Source: Streptomyces sp. Ru72 (lineage in GTDB: Bacteria; Actinomycetota; Actinomycetes; Streptomycetales; Streptomycetaceae). Taken from it: a stretch of 46,434 bases of DNA. Position 1 is the stretch's first letter; the number at the start of each line of letters is the position of its first letter. The notes under the pieces are model-generated. The model searched no databases and was not told where the DNA came from. It saw only the letters and a program-made list of their open reading frames with translations. The DNA lies in the NCBI RefSeq assembly GCF_002920635.1, contig NZ_PQSR01000063.1, positions 1 to 46,434 on the forward strand, given 5' to 3'. The translations under genes were made by a program, and so were the position numbers. Below are positions 25,831-35,321 of this stretch, piece by piece.

Positions 25831-28596
25831 GTGTCGGACCACGAACTGTTCGGCAGGACCACCGAACTGGCGGCTCTGGGTGCCTTCGTCGACGGCCTGC
25901 CCGAGGAGGGCGGGGCGCTCGTGGTGCGCGGCGCTCCCGGCATCGGTAAGTCCGCGCTCCTGTCATGGGCCGCGCACCGGGCGGAGCGCTCGGGTGTCAC
26001 CGTGCTCAGCGCGTCCGGGGTGGAGGCCGAGACGCATCTGCCCTTCGCCGGGCTGTACGAGCTGACGCGGACGATGCTCGACCGGGTTCCGGGTCTGCCT
26101 CCCGTACAGGCGGAGGCGCTGCTGGGTGCCTTCGGACTGACCGAGGCGCCCCCCACGGGGCATGCCCCACAGCTCTTCATGATCGCCCTGGCTACGCTCG
26201 ACCTGCTCGGCGAGGCGGCCGCCCAAGCACCCGTGCTGCTGGTCGTCGACGACGCGCAGTGGCTCGACCCGCCGACCCTGGACGTTCTCGCGTTCATCGC
26301 CCGCCGCCTCGGCCGTGAGCCCTTGGGGATGCTCCTGGCCGTCCGCGACGGGCACCCGACATGCCTGGACACCCTCGCACTGCGCGAGTTCCGGCTCCAC
26401 CCCCTCACCACGATCGATGCCGCAGCGCTCCTGGACACCGTGGAGCCGCGGCTGGAACCCCCGCTCCGGCACCGGGTGCTCGACGCGGCCGCGGGCAACC
26501 CTCTGGCCCTCATCGAACTGCCTGCCGCGCTGCGCGAGCACGAAGCCTCGGCCGAGGCCCTGACCTCCTCGGCCATTCCCCTCACCTCAAGGCTGGAACG
26601 CGCCTTCGCCTCCCGACTGCTCGACCTGCCGTCAGACACGCGGAACGTGCTGCTCATCGCGGCCTCCGACGACGACGGCGCGCTGGGTGAGGTCCTCGCG
26701 GCCGCTTCGGTACTGGCGGGCTCCGACGTATCGCCGGAATCCTTGTCTCCCGCGGCGGAGATCGGCCTGGTCACGGCGGACGAATACCGGATCCGCTTCT
26801 GCCACCCGCTCGTGCGGTCGGCGGTGCTTCAGGCCGCCTCGCTCGCCGAACGCCTCGCCGCGCACGGCGCACTGGCCGCGGTCCTGGACGGCCAGTCCGA
26901 CCGCCGGACCTGGCACAGGGCCGCCGCCACGGGCCGACGGGACGAATCCGTCGCCGTGGAACTGGACCGGACGGCTGCCAGAGCGGAGGCACGGGGCGCT
27001 CCGGCCGTCGCCCTGGCGGCCCTCGAGCGGTCCATCGCGCTCGGCGAGAACGCGTCGCGCATGGGAAAGCGCCTGGTCAGGGCGGCGGAGCTGGCCCTCG
27101 AACTCGGCAGGACGAATCAGGCCGCGGCCCTTGTGCAGTCGGCGGTCCCGCTTGCGGCCGAGGTCCCGGAGCGGGCACGCACGGTACTGGTGGGCGAGGG
27201 CCTCGACGTCGGTGTGTCGACCAGCGTCCCGCGTCTGCGCCTGCTCATCACCACGGCGGAGGAGGCGGCCGCCGGTGATCCCGAACTCGCGCTCCGGCTT
27301 CTGCGGGCCGCCGCTCGACGGTGCTGGTGGTTCGACCCGGGGGTTGCTCTGCGCGAGCGTGTGGTGGCCGCAGCCGAGCGGCTGCCCGTGCCGGAGCTGC
27401 ACCCCGATCTCCTGTACGTCCTGGCCTTCGCGACCCCACTGGAGCGTGGCGCGACGGTGATCCAGCGGTTCGAGCGGCTGGAGAGCGAGGGCGGCTACGA
27501 CGCCCCGGCCGCCGCCACGCTCGGTACGGCGGCCACGGCCATGGGCGGATACGACCACGCGGTGGGCTTCCTCCGGCACGCGGCGGCCGGTCTGCGGGCC
27601 CAGGGGCGGCTGGGGCTCCTGGCACAGACCCTGGTGTCGCTGTCGTTCGCCTCGGCGCACATCGTGGACCGGGAGTCGGGCCTGCCGAGCGTGGCCGAGG
27701 CCATCCGGCTCGCGGAGGAGACCGCCCAGGCCCGCTGGCTCACCGGTGCACTCATCGCGAAAGCGCACTTCTCGGCCGTGCTCGGTGACCTGGAGACGGC
27801 GCAGAGCGCCATCGAGCAGGCCGAACGCCAGACACTCGCCCAGGCGAACCCGTCGAACCTCGCCTTCATCCAGATCGCGCGAGGGCTGATCGGGCTCGCG
27901 GCCGGCCGTCATGCGGAGGCGTTCGCCTGTGTGTGGCGGGTCTTCGACCCCGCGGACCCCGCGCACCATCCATATCTCCAGACCGTCGCCATCCCGGTGC
28001 TCGCCGAGGCCGCCGTGAGCGACGAGGACAGGGCCGCCGGGCGTGGCGTCCTCGGCCGGCTCGACGCGGCGGCTGCGGCCACCACGGCGCGGATGATCCG
28101 GGCGAACCTCGGGTTCGCGCACGCCCTCCTGGCCGACGACGAGGACGCCGAGGAATCGTTCCGGTCGGCGCTCGCTCTGGACCATTCCGGTGATCCCTTC
28201 ACGCGGGCCCGCCTCCTGCTCGCCCACGGCGTATGGCTGCGTCGCAGGCGCCGGGTCATGGAGTCCCGGGCACCGCTGCGGATCGCCAGGGAGTGCTTCG
28301 CCTCGCTGGGGACCCAACCGTGGTACGAGCGGGCCTGCCAGGAACTCCGTTCCGCCGGCGAGGCGGGTGTGCCCAACAAGGGGAGTGCCCAGAGCGGTCC
28401 CGCCGACTGGGATCTGCTGACGCCGCAGGAACTGCAGATCGCGCAGTTGGCCGCGACGGGGCTCTCCAACCGGGAGATAGGCCGGCAGCTCTACCTCTCC
28501 CACCGCACCGTCGCGGCACACCTGTACCGGATCTATCCGAAGCTGGGGATCACCTCCCGTGGCCAGTTGCGGGAGAAGCTCCAGCCGGACGGATGA
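25831..28596 (+). CDS. LAL-type LuxR family transcriptional regulator (2)
   Basis: 921 residues from the GTG at 25831, with a GGGGG-rich ribosome site; an ATG at 25792 has none. Walker A is GAPGIGKSALL (from residue 34) and Walker B VLLVVDDAQWLD. The middle is a TPR-like helical region. The C-terminal HTH reads LTPQELQIAQLAATGLSNREI, then LYLSHRTVAAHLYRIYPKL. It is of the same class as the product at 19396-22143 but diverged throughout, so not a recent duplicate. It faces the AraC (2) gene. Confidence 0.9.
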   Translation: MSDHELFGRTTELAALGAFVDGLPEEGGALVVRGAPGIGKSALLSWAAHRAERSGVTVLSASGVEAETHLPFAGLYELTRTMLDRVPGLPPVQAEALLGAFGLTEAPPTGHAPQLFMIALATLDLLGEAAAQAPVLLVVDDAQWLDPPTLDVLAFIARRLGREPLGMLLAVRDGHPTCLDTLALREFRLHPLTTIDAAALLDTVEPRLEPPLRHRVLDAAAGNPLALIELPAALREHEASAEALTSSAIPLTSRLERAFASRLLDLPSDTRNVLLIAASDDDGALGEVLAAASVLAGSDVSPESLSPAAEIGLVTADEYRIRFCHPLVRSAVLQAASLAERLAAHGALAAVLDGQSDRRTWHRAAATGRRDESVAVELDRTAARAEARGAPAVALAALERSIALGENASRMGKRLVRAAELALELGRTNQAAALVQSAVPLAAEVPERARTVLVGEGLDVGVSTSVPRLRLLITTAEEAAAGDPELALRLLRAAARRCWWFDPGVALRERVVAAAERLPVPELHPDLLYVLAFATPLERGATVIQRFERLESEGGYDAPAAATLGTAATAMGGYDHAVGFLRHAAAGLRAQGRLGLLAQTLVSLSFASAHIVDRESGLPSVAEAIRLAEETAQARWLTGALIAKAHFSAVLGDLETAQSAIEQAERQTLAQANPSNLAFIQIARGLIGLAAGRHAEAFACVWRVFDPADPAHHPYLQTVAIPVLAEAAVSDEDRAAGRGVLGRLDAAAAATTARMIRANLGFAHALLADDEDAEESFRSALALDHSGDPFTRARLLLAHGVWLRRRRRVMESRAPLRIARECFASLGTQPWYERACQELRSAGEAGVPNKGSAQSGPADWDLLTPQELQIAQLAATGLSNREIGRQLYLSHRTVAAHLYRIYPKLGITSRGQLREKLQPDG

Positions 28597-28599
28597 GCA

Positions 28600-28630
28600 C
28601 GGGACGTCGACGGCCGCGGACCGCGTCCCG
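28600..28630. terminator. Hairpin between convergent LAL and FMN reductase genes
   Basis: CGGGACG (28600-28606) pairs with CGTCCCG (28624-28630) over a GC-rich loop of 17 bases, starting just after the LAL stop codon. Confidence 0.45.
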
Positions 28631-28638
28631 GGTCGGCC

Positions 28639-29253
28639 TCAGTCGAAGCGCAGGTCGGAGAGCTGCCGTTCGAGCGCGGTGACGTCGTCCTCGGGTGTCT
28701 TCCCGGCGGGGCGGGCGGCCATCAGGGCGGCCAGCTCGCCGGCCGCCCGCCGTATCCGCGCGGGCAGGCCCTCGGTGTACTCGTCACCGCCGGACCCCCA
28801 GTCCTCGGACGCCGCGTACACCGCGGTGGGGACGACGGTCGCGCGCAGGTAGGCGAAGAGCGGGCGCAGGGCGTGCTCCAGGACCAGGGAGTGGCGGGCC
28901 GTGCCTCCCGTCGCCCCGATCAGGACCGGCTTCCCGGTGAGGGCGTCCGGGTCGATCAGGTCGAAGAAGGACTTGAACAGCCCGCTGTAGGAGGCGGTGA
29001 ACACGGGGCTCACGGCGATCAGGCCGTGGGCGCCCGCCACCGCGTCGATGGCGGTGGCCAGTTGGGGCGGCGGGAAGCCGGTGACGAGGTTGTTGGCGAC
29101 GGCGACCGCCAGTTCCCGCAACTCGATCACCTCCGTCTCCACCTCGTGGCCCTGGGCGGCGAGTTCACCGCGGGCCGACTCGGCGAGACGGTCGGCGAGC
29201 AGGCGTGTGGACGACGGGGTGCTCAGCCCCGCGGACACGGCGACGAGTTTCAT
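28639..29253 (-). CDS. NADPH-dependent FMN reductase, CE1759-like
   Basis: 204 residues with the flavodoxin-like fold: MKLVAVSAGLSTPSSTRLLADRL at the N-terminus (phosphate loop) and PVFTASYSGLFKSFFDLIDPD, the usual flavin reductase segment. It supplies reduced FMN to a partner monooxygenase. Its ATG overlaps the stop of the LLM monooxygenase gene by four bases (ATGA), so the two are co-translated. This two-gene LLM/reductase arrangement is a known actinobacterial pair. Confidence 0.88.
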   Translation of the reverse strand: MKLVAVSAGLSTPSSTRLLADRLAESARGELAAQGHEVETEVIELRELAVAVANNLVTGFPPPQLATAIDAVAGAHGLIAVSPVFTASYSGLFKSFFDLIDPDALTGKPVLIGATGGTARHSLVLEHALRPLFAYLRATVVPTAVYAASEDWGSGGDEYTEGLPARIRRAAGELAALMAARPAGKTPEDDVTALERQLSDLRFD

Positions 29254-30335
29254 GCGGCGGACACCTCCTGGACGGAACGCAGGGACGCGTGGGTGGGGGC
29301 GTCCGGCACGTCGGCCGGGCGGCCGATCGCGAACTCCTTGCGCAGCACGGGCACCACCTCTTCACCGAGGATGTCGAGCTGCTCCAGCACGGTCTTCAGG
29401 GGCAGTCCCGCGTGGTCCATCAGGAACAGCTGCCGCTGGTAGTCGCCGACTGTCTCACGGAAGGACAGCGTGCGTTCGATGACCTGCTGGGGTGAGCCCA
29501 CCGTCAGCGGGGTCTGCTCGGTGAAGTCCTCGAGGGACGGGCCGTGCCCGTACACCGGCGCGTTGTCGAAGTACGGCCGGAACTCCCGTACGGCGTCCTG
29601 CGAGTTCTTCCGCATGAACACCTGCCCGCCGAGACCGACGATGGCCTCCTCGGGCCGGCCGTGCCCGTAGTGGGCATACCGCCGCCGGTAGAGCTGGACC
29701 ATCCGCCTGGTGTGGTCGGCGGGCCAGAAGATGTTGTTGTGGAAGAAGCCGTCGCCGTAGAAGGCGGCCTGCTCGGCGATCTCCGGGGAGCGGATCGAGC
29801 CGTGCCAGACGAACGGCGGTACGTCGTCCAGCGGCCGGGGCGTGGACGTGAAGCCCTGCAACGGCGTGCGGAACTTGCCCTCCCAGTTCACCACGTCCTC
29901 GCGCCACAGCCGGCGCAGCAGGGCGTAGTTCTCCTTGGCGAGGTTGATGCCCTCCCGGATGTCCTGCCCGAACCACGGATACACCGGGCCGGTGTTGCCG
30001 CGCCCCATCATCAGGTCGACCCGGCCGTCGGCCAGGTGCTGGAGCATCGCGTAGTCCTCGGCGATCTTCACCGGGTCGTTGGTGGTGATCAGCGTCGTGG
30101 CGGTCGACAGGATCAGCTTCTCGGTGCGGGCGGCTATGTAGCCGAGCATCGTCGTCGGGGACGACGGCACGAACGGCGGGTTGTGGTGCTCGCCCGTCGC
30201 GAAGACGTCCAGGCCGACCTCCTCCGCCTTCAGCGCGATGGCGACGATCGCCTTGATGCGTTCGTGCTCCGAGGGAGTACGGCCGTTGGTCGGATCAGGG
30301 GTCACGTCCCCCACCGAGAAAATTCCGAACTGCAT
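29250..30335 (-). CDS. LLM-class flavin-dependent monooxygenase, CE1758-like
   Basis: 361 residues from the ATG at 30335, with AAGAGG upstream. The luciferase-like TIM-barrel sequence has FATGEHHNPPFVPSSP, LSTATTLITTNDPVKIAEDYA, the GRVDLMMGRGNTGPVYPWFG loop and a C-terminal VGSPQQVIERTLSF. It oxidises an unknown organic substrate with FMNH2 and O2, using the reductase encoded next. Members of this pair are sometimes linked to sulfur or alkane-type oxidation, but substrate cannot be inferred. Confidence 0.88.
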   Translation of the reverse strand: MQFGIFSVGDVTPDPTNGRTPSEHERIKAIVAIALKAEEVGLDVFATGEHHNPPFVPSSPTTMLGYIAARTEKLILSTATTLITTNDPVKIAEDYAMLQHLADGRVDLMMGRGNTGPVYPWFGQDIREGINLAKENYALLRRLWREDVVNWEGKFRTPLQGFTSTPRPLDDVPPFVWHGSIRSPEIAEQAAFYGDGFFHNNIFWPADHTRRMVQLYRRRYAHYGHGRPEEAIVGLGGQVFMRKNSQDAVREFRPYFDNAPVYGHGPSLEDFTEQTPLTVGSPQQVIERTLSFRETVGDYQRQLFLMDHAGLPLKTVLEQLDILGEEVVPVLRKEFAIGRPADVPDAPTHASLRSVQEVSAA

Positions 30336-30557
30336 GGGGGCCTCTTCGTTCCGGCAACTGTGTGGGTTCCAGAAATGTAGGCACCGGCCGGACGGCCGTG
30401 CTGCCTGTGCGTGCAGGGGGGCTTGCCCGTCAGCGCCCTCTCCGGCCCGGCGTGGCGGGCCGCGCTCCGTCCGACCCCGAGTGTGCGGTGTCGGACACCG
30501 GCCGCAGACATGCGGGAGCCGGGCCGCCTTCGTCACGGCGGCCCGGCTGCCGTCGGG

Positions 30558-31394
30558 TCACTTCGCCAGGAAGGCGAGGAGGGCCTGGTTGACCTCCTCG
30601 GCGTGCGTCCACAGCAGGCCGTGCGGGGCGCCCTCGATCTCGACGTAGTCGGCGGACGGGAGCGCCTTGTGGAACGGGCGCGCGGTCCCCTCGACGGGCA
30701 GGATGCGGTCGCCCGTGCCGTGCAGGATCAGGGCCGGCACATCGATGGCCGGGATGTCGGCCCGGAAGTCGGTGTACCAGGTCGAGGGCGCGGCGGCCGC
30801 GGCGAAGAAGCCGCCGCCCGCGGCGACGTTCCAGCTGTTGCGGACGGCCTCCTCGCTGATCCTGGTGCCGAGGTTCTCGTCGAGGTTGTAGAAGTCCTTG
30901 TAGAAGGCCGTGTAGTACGCGTAGCGGTCCGCCTTGACGGCCGCGACGACGCCGTCGAAGAACTCCTTCGGGGCGACACCGTCCGGGTTGTCGTCGGTCT
31001 TGAGCAGGCAGGGCTCCAGCGACGCCAGGAAGGCGACCTTGGCGACCCGGGCGGAACCGTAGGCGGACACGTACCGGGCGACCTCACCGGTGCCCATCGA
31101 GAACCCGACGAGGACGGCGTCCCGCACGTCCAGGGTCTCCAGCACGGTGTTCAGGTCGGCGGCGAAGGTGTCGTAGTCGTAACCGGTCGTCGGCTGGCTG
31201 GACTGCCCGAAACCACGGCGGTCGTAGGTGATCACGCGGTAGCCGGCGTCGAGCAGCGCGGCACTCTGCCGCTCCCAGGAGTGGCCGTCCAGCGGGAATC
31301 CGTGGATGAGGACGACCGGCTGTCCGGATCCGTGGTCCTCGTAGTAGAGGTCGATGGTGGTGGAGTTCTCCTGGCCCACGGTGATGTACGGCAT
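30558..31394 (-). CDS. Alpha/beta hydrolase, non-haem chloroperoxidase-like
   Basis: 278 residues. The N-terminus MPYITVGQENSTTIDLYYEDHG, the oxyanion loop HGFPLDGHSW and YDRRGFGQSSQP are typical of the cofactor-free haloperoxidase/esterase group. The catalytic triad is complete: Ser99 in VGFSMGTGE, an Asp in LHGTGDRILPV and His in GAPHGLLWTH. The role is ester hydrolysis with possible perhydrolase side activity. It follows the LLM pair's promoter region on the same strand, 222 bases from it, so it is probably a separate unit. Confidence 0.88.
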   Translation of the reverse strand: MPYITVGQENSTTIDLYYEDHGSGQPVVLIHGFPLDGHSWERQSAALLDAGYRVITYDRRGFGQSSQPTTGYDYDTFAADLNTVLETLDVRDAVLVGFSMGTGEVARYVSAYGSARVAKVAFLASLEPCLLKTDDNPDGVAPKEFFDGVVAAVKADRYAYYTAFYKDFYNLDENLGTRISEEAVRNSWNVAAGGGFFAAAAAPSTWYTDFRADIPAIDVPALILHGTGDRILPVEGTARPFHKALPSADYVEIEGAPHGLLWTHAEEVNQALLAFLAK

Positions 31395-31562
31395 GCGTTG
31401 CTCCTCGTTTCGGGATGACCGGGTGCATGTCTCGAGGCACTCACGCTAGGGCGGACGCCCCGCCGCGGGTTGCCGCCGAGTGCACGACTTCTTGCCCAGG
31501 GGCGCAGAGCCACGGACGAAGAACCGGGCATCCGCGTCCCAGACCCCCGCGAACACCGAACG

Positions 31563-32000
31563 GCCCGCTGAACTCCGGCACCGGACTCGTCTCACTCACC
31601 GTGGGCGGCGATGACGCGGGCTCCTCGGACGTCATCACCACCTGTGTGTCCGGCTCGGACTCCGACTGCGTCAACCGCGTCGACCAGGCCGAGAGCCACG
31701 CCCGGAACGCGCTGCCCGCCCGCCTGGACGCCACCTATGACGCGATCCGCGCCAAGGCGCCCAACGCCGAGGTGGTCGTGCTGCGTTACCCGCACGTGTA
31801 CACCCTCGACGTCTTCTACGCCGGCTTCAGCGACACCGATCAAGCACCCCAAGATCGACGAGGCCGCGGACGTCCTGGACAGCGTCTTCGCCGACCGGGC
31901 CGCCGCCCACGGCTTCGTCTTCGGGGATGTGCGCACCATCTTCAAGGGCCATGAGCTGTGCTCCGGCGACGACTGGCTGCACCCTCTCAACGCCGACAGC
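31563..32000 (+). pseudogene. Broken SGNH/GDSL esterase gene
   Basis: From about 31563 the frame reads GPLNSGTGLVSLTVGGDDAG, DVITTCV and AKAPNAEVVVLRYPHVYTL, characteristic of secreted Streptomyces SGNH esterases. Near 31838 the homology shifts frame to KHPKIDEAADVLDSVFADRAA, FGDVRTIFKGHELCSG and DDWLHPLN, which contains the catalytic Asp-x-x-His. The N-terminal half with the GDS serine is missing and no start is present. The end dissolves into unrelated sequence near 32000. Confidence 0.75.
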
Positions 32001-32104
32001 TGGTCGCGGGCGAGCCGCCGACGCGTCCGACGCCGGCCGTTCGAGGCCGGACCAGTGGCGCACCTCACAACACTTCAGCGGTTGCGCAACTCTAAGGTTC
32101 AGAC

Positions 32105-32335
32105 ATGGATCTTCATGTCGCGACGAAGTGGGAGACGGCGGTGCTCGCCGGAGGGCCGGCCGACGGCCTGCGCATGCAGGTGGCCGGCCGGCCCTCGGTG
32201 CTGCAGGTGACGTACCCGTGCCGGGTCGAGTCCGCGGCGGACGGCGTACGCGTGGACGCGCTGTACGTCTACCGGCGCCAGCTGGGCGTGAACAGCGAGC
32301 CGCTGGCCTACGGCTACGACAGCGCCAGCCCCTGA
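32105..32335 (+). CDS. Small conserved hypothetical protein
   Basis: 76 residues from the ATG at 32105, preceded by AAGG. The sequence MDLHVATKWETAVLAGGPADG, then YPCRVESAADGVRVDALYVYRRQ, has normal coding bias and looks like a compact beta-rich protein. No family recognised. It converges on the tatA paralogue with 11 bases between the stops. Confidence 0.55.
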   Translation: MDLHVATKWETAVLAGGPADGLRMQVAGRPSVLQVTYPCRVESAADGVRVDALYVYRRQLGVNSEPLAYGYDSASP

Positions 32336-32346
32336 CGGGCGCGCCC

Positions 32347-32604
32347 TCAGCCGGCGGCGGCCGGCGGCCGCTCCGTGGCCGTCTCGGCGGAGGTCCGGAC
32401 GGCCGTCGGCTCCACCGGAGTGGCCGCGGAGGCGACGGGCGCGGACGTGTTCTCGTCCTTCATCGCCTTCGCCTCGCTCTTCAGGATGCGCATCGACTTG
32501 CCCAGCGCCCGAGCGGTGTCGGGGAGCTTCTTCGAGCCGAACAGCACGATGACGACGATCGCCACGATCAGCAGGTGCCAGGGTTCCAGTCCGTTACGGA
32601 GCAT
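32347..32604 (-). CDS. tatA: TatA-family twin-arginine translocase subunit
   Basis: 85 residues from the ATG at 32604; the longer frame upstream is not coding-like. One membrane helix (PWHLLIVAIVVIVLFG) is followed by the FGSKKLPDTARALGKS hinge, an amphipathic helix and a Thr/Ala/Pro-rich tail, the full TatA architecture. TatA oligomers form the protein-conducting element of the Tat system. No tatB or tatC is nearby, so this is probably an additional TatA paralogue acting with the main TatBC encoded elsewhere. Confidence 0.88.
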   Translation of the reverse strand: MLRNGLEPWHLLIVAIVVIVLFGSKKLPDTARALGKSMRILKSEAKAMKDENTSAPVASAATPVEPTAVRTSAETATERPPAAAG

Positions 32605-32759
32605 GACGCGCCCGCCCTTCCTCGCGTCGGCCGAGGACGCCTCTCGCCGCTCGCCCGTGCCATGTTGGTTGCTACGTTGCGCAACTGTACAACCCGTAGG
32701 CGGCGGCGAAACCGAGCCGAAGACGAATCGCGCGGAAACCGACAGAACCCGACCGGCGG

Positions 32760-35321
32760 TCAGCGCCGCGCGCCGGACCGTCGTTCGTAGCGCGCTTTGA
32801 CCGCCCACAGGGCGAGCGCGTACAGGGCGAGGACGGCGGCGAGCATGAGGTAGTACGCCAACGGCAGCGCGGTCAGGCCGAGCAAGGAGCCCAGCGGGGA
32901 CAGCGGCAGCAGGAACCCCACGGCGGCCAGAGCGGCCGCGGCCCGTCCGAGCGGGCCCGGCGTGCGTCCCTCCGCGACACGCCGGCCGGACCTCAGCAGC
33001 AGCATCACCAGGCCCTGGGTGAGCAGGTTCTCCGTGAACCACGCCGAGTGGAACACCGCGTCGTCGTCGAGCGCGTCCGGCCCGTGCAGCGCGAACGCCA
33101 GGACGCCGAAGGTGGCGAGGTCGGCGACCGCGTTGAGCAGTCCGAAGCCGGTGATGAAGCGAAGGAAGTCACGCGGCCTCAGCACGGTGGGCCGGGCGAG
33201 GGCCGAAGCCGCGGGGCGGTCGTAGGCGAAGGCGAGCTGGGCCGCGTCGAAGCACAGGTTCTGGGCGAGGACCTGGGCCGGGAGCATCGGCAGGAAGGGC
33301 AGCAGCAGACCCGCGGCGAGCATCGCGACGACGTTGCCGAGGTTCGAGGAGAGCGTGACGCGCAGATACGAGGCGATGTTGCCGCTGGCGTGACGGCCGG
33401 CGGCGACGGCGTGGTCGATCGCGGTGAGGTCCTTGTAGGCGAGGACGACGTCCGCGCTCTCGCGGGCCACGTCGACGGCGTCGCGCGGGGCGACGCCCAC
33501 GTCGGCGGCGTGCAGCGCGGGCACGTCGTTGACGCCGTCGCCGAGGAACCCCACCGTGTGCCCGGCCGCGCGCAGGTCGGTGACGATCCGGGCCTTGTCC
33601 TCGGGGGTGCAGCGGGCGACGACGGTCGCGGCGGCGTCGTCCGGGGCGCCCGCGGTCCGCACCCGGCCGGGGTGGAGGCCGAGGTCACGGCAGACGCGGA
33701 CCGCGGTGCCGGGGTGGTCGCCGGTGAGGATCCGCACGCTGACGCCGCAGGCGGCGAGGTCCTTGAGGGCGCGGGCGGCGGTCGGGGCGAGGGCGTCCCG
33801 GAAGGTGACGAAGCCGCGGAAGGCCAGGTCGCGTTCGTCGGCGGCGGTGTAGGGACGGGTGCGAGCGGGACGTTCGGCGGTGGCGACCGCGAGCACCCTG
33901 AGGCCGTCGCCGGCCTCGCGCGCGGCCCGCGCCAGCAGGCGCTCACGCTCGGCGGGCTCCAGCGCACAGCGCTCCAGTACGTCCTCGGCGGCGCCCTTGA
34001 CGACGAGGACGTGCATGCCGAGGCCGCCGCGGACCACAGCGGTGGCGCGGCGGCGGACCGGGTCGAACGGCAGCGCGGCCACGCCCTCGCAGTCCTCCCA
34101 GGCGCCGTCGGCCGCGTCCAGGATCGCCTCGTCCAGGGCGTCGGGGGCGGGCAGGTCGGCGAGCTGAAGGGTCCACCAGGCGCTGACGGCCGCCCAGTGC
34201 AGCACCTCGGGCGCGTCCTTGCCGTCCCCGTCCAGGGCGCGTTCGACCACCGGCCGGTCCTGGGTGAGGGTGCCGGTCTTGTCCAGGCACAGCACGTCGA
34301 CGGCGCCGAGGTCGTGCAGAGCCGGCAGGCGCTTGACGATCACGCCGTGGCTGCGGGCGAGCAGGGAGGCACCGCGGGCCAGGCAGGTGGTGACGATGAC
34401 CGGCAGCATCTCGGGGGTGAGGCCGACGGCGACCGCGACGGCGAAGGGCAGCGTCTGCAGGCCACGGCCGCGCAGCGCCGCGCTCGCCATGAGGACCAGC
34501 GGCGGGGTGAGCAGCATGAACCGGATCAGCACCCAGGAGATGCCGTGCACGGACCGGTCGAAGGCGCTCACCCCGCGCGCGGCGGGCGTGCCGTGGGCCC
34601 GCGCGAACCGGGTCCGGGCGCCCGTGTGGAGGACGAGCGCGGTGCCGCTGCCGGAGGCCACGCTGCTGCCCTGGAAGCAGAGGTGGGGCTGGGCGAAGGG
34701 CCCGCCGCCGAAGGCGCCGGGGACGTCCGGCGCGCTCTTGGCGACCGGCGCCGACTCGCCGGTGAGCGGCCCCTGGTGCACGGTCAGACCGCCGGCGCGC
34801 AGCAGCCGTACGTCGGCGGGGACGAGGTCGCCGGGCGCCAGCCGGATCACGTCGCCCGGCACCAGTTCGGCGGCCGGTATCTCGCGCTCGCGCGGCGGAC
34901 GGTCCGCCTCCGGTCGGCGCACCACGGTCGCGGTGGTGGCGACCAGATCGCGCAGCGCGGCCATGGAGCGGTCGGCCCGGTGCTCGCCGGTGGCGCGCAG
35001 CACGCAGCTGACCACGACGAGGGAGAGGATCACACAGGCGGTGCCCCAGGCGGTGACGGTCGCCGAGACCAGACCGAGGCAGAGCAGCACACTGGTGAAC
35101 GGGTCGCGCAGCCCGCGGGCGAAGCGCCGGGCCCAGGAGGCCGTACGGGCCTCGGGGAGCACGTTCTCCCCGGCCTCACCGAGCCGGGCCTCCGCCTCCG
35201 CCTCGGTGAGCCCGCGCAGACTGCTCTCCAGGCGGCGCAGCTCCTGAAGGGACGTGGGGCCGCCCGCACCTGGGTCCGGGCCGGGCTGGGGTGCCGGCGC
35301 CGAGGCGGTCTCAGAGGCCAC
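32760..35321 (-). CDS. mgtA: P-type ATPase, magnesium-importing (MgtA, type IIIB)
   Basis: 853 residues if the GTG at 35321 is used; an ATG at 35357 would overlap the ArsR gene by 47 bases. The actuator motif is TGES, the phosphorylation site Asp347 in DKTGTLTQD and the hinge GDGVNDVPAL. The membrane motif AVAVGLTPEMLPVIVTTCLAR is the MgtA signature that separates IIIB pumps from calcium and heavy-metal pumps. An N-terminal RLESSLRGLTEAEAEARLGE cation-ATPase domain is present. The C-terminal helices read QNLCFDAAQLAFAYD and onwards. It overlaps the ArsR gene by 11 bases and is presumably controlled by it. Confidence 0.85.
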   Translation of the reverse strand: MASETASAPAPQPGPDPGAGGPTSLQELRRLESSLRGLTEAEAEARLGEAGENVLPEARTASWARRFARGLRDPFTSVLLCLGLVSATVTAWGTACVILSLVVVSCVLRATGEHRADRSMAALRDLVATTATVVRRPEADRPPREREIPAAELVPGDVIRLAPGDLVPADVRLLRAGGLTVHQGPLTGESAPVAKSAPDVPGAFGGGPFAQPHLCFQGSSVASGSGTALVLHTGARTRFARAHGTPAARGVSAFDRSVHGISWVLIRFMLLTPPLVLMASAALRGRGLQTLPFAVAVAVGLTPEMLPVIVTTCLARGASLLARSHGVIVKRLPALHDLGAVDVLCLDKTGTLTQDRPVVERALDGDGKDAPEVLHWAAVSAWWTLQLADLPAPDALDEAILDAADGAWEDCEGVAALPFDPVRRRATAVVRGGLGMHVLVVKGAAEDVLERCALEPAERERLLARAAREAGDGLRVLAVATAERPARTRPYTAADERDLAFRGFVTFRDALAPTAARALKDLAACGVSVRILTGDHPGTAVRVCRDLGLHPGRVRTAGAPDDAAATVVARCTPEDKARIVTDLRAAGHTVGFLGDGVNDVPALHAADVGVAPRDAVDVARESADVVLAYKDLTAIDHAVAAGRHASGNIASYLRVTLSSNLGNVVAMLAAGLLLPFLPMLPAQVLAQNLCFDAAQLAFAYDRPAASALARPTVLRPRDFLRFITGFGLLNAVADLATFGVLAFALHGPDALDDDAVFHSAWFTENLLTQGLVMLLLRSGRRVAEGRTPGPLGRAAAALAAVGFLLPLSPLGSLLGLTALPLAYYLMLAAVLALYALALWAVKARYERRSGARR

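Noticed and set aside
19396..30335. Natural-product biosynthetic cluster
   Set aside because: Despite LAL regulators and flavin enzymes there are no polyketide, peptide-synthetase, terpene or RiPP core genes.
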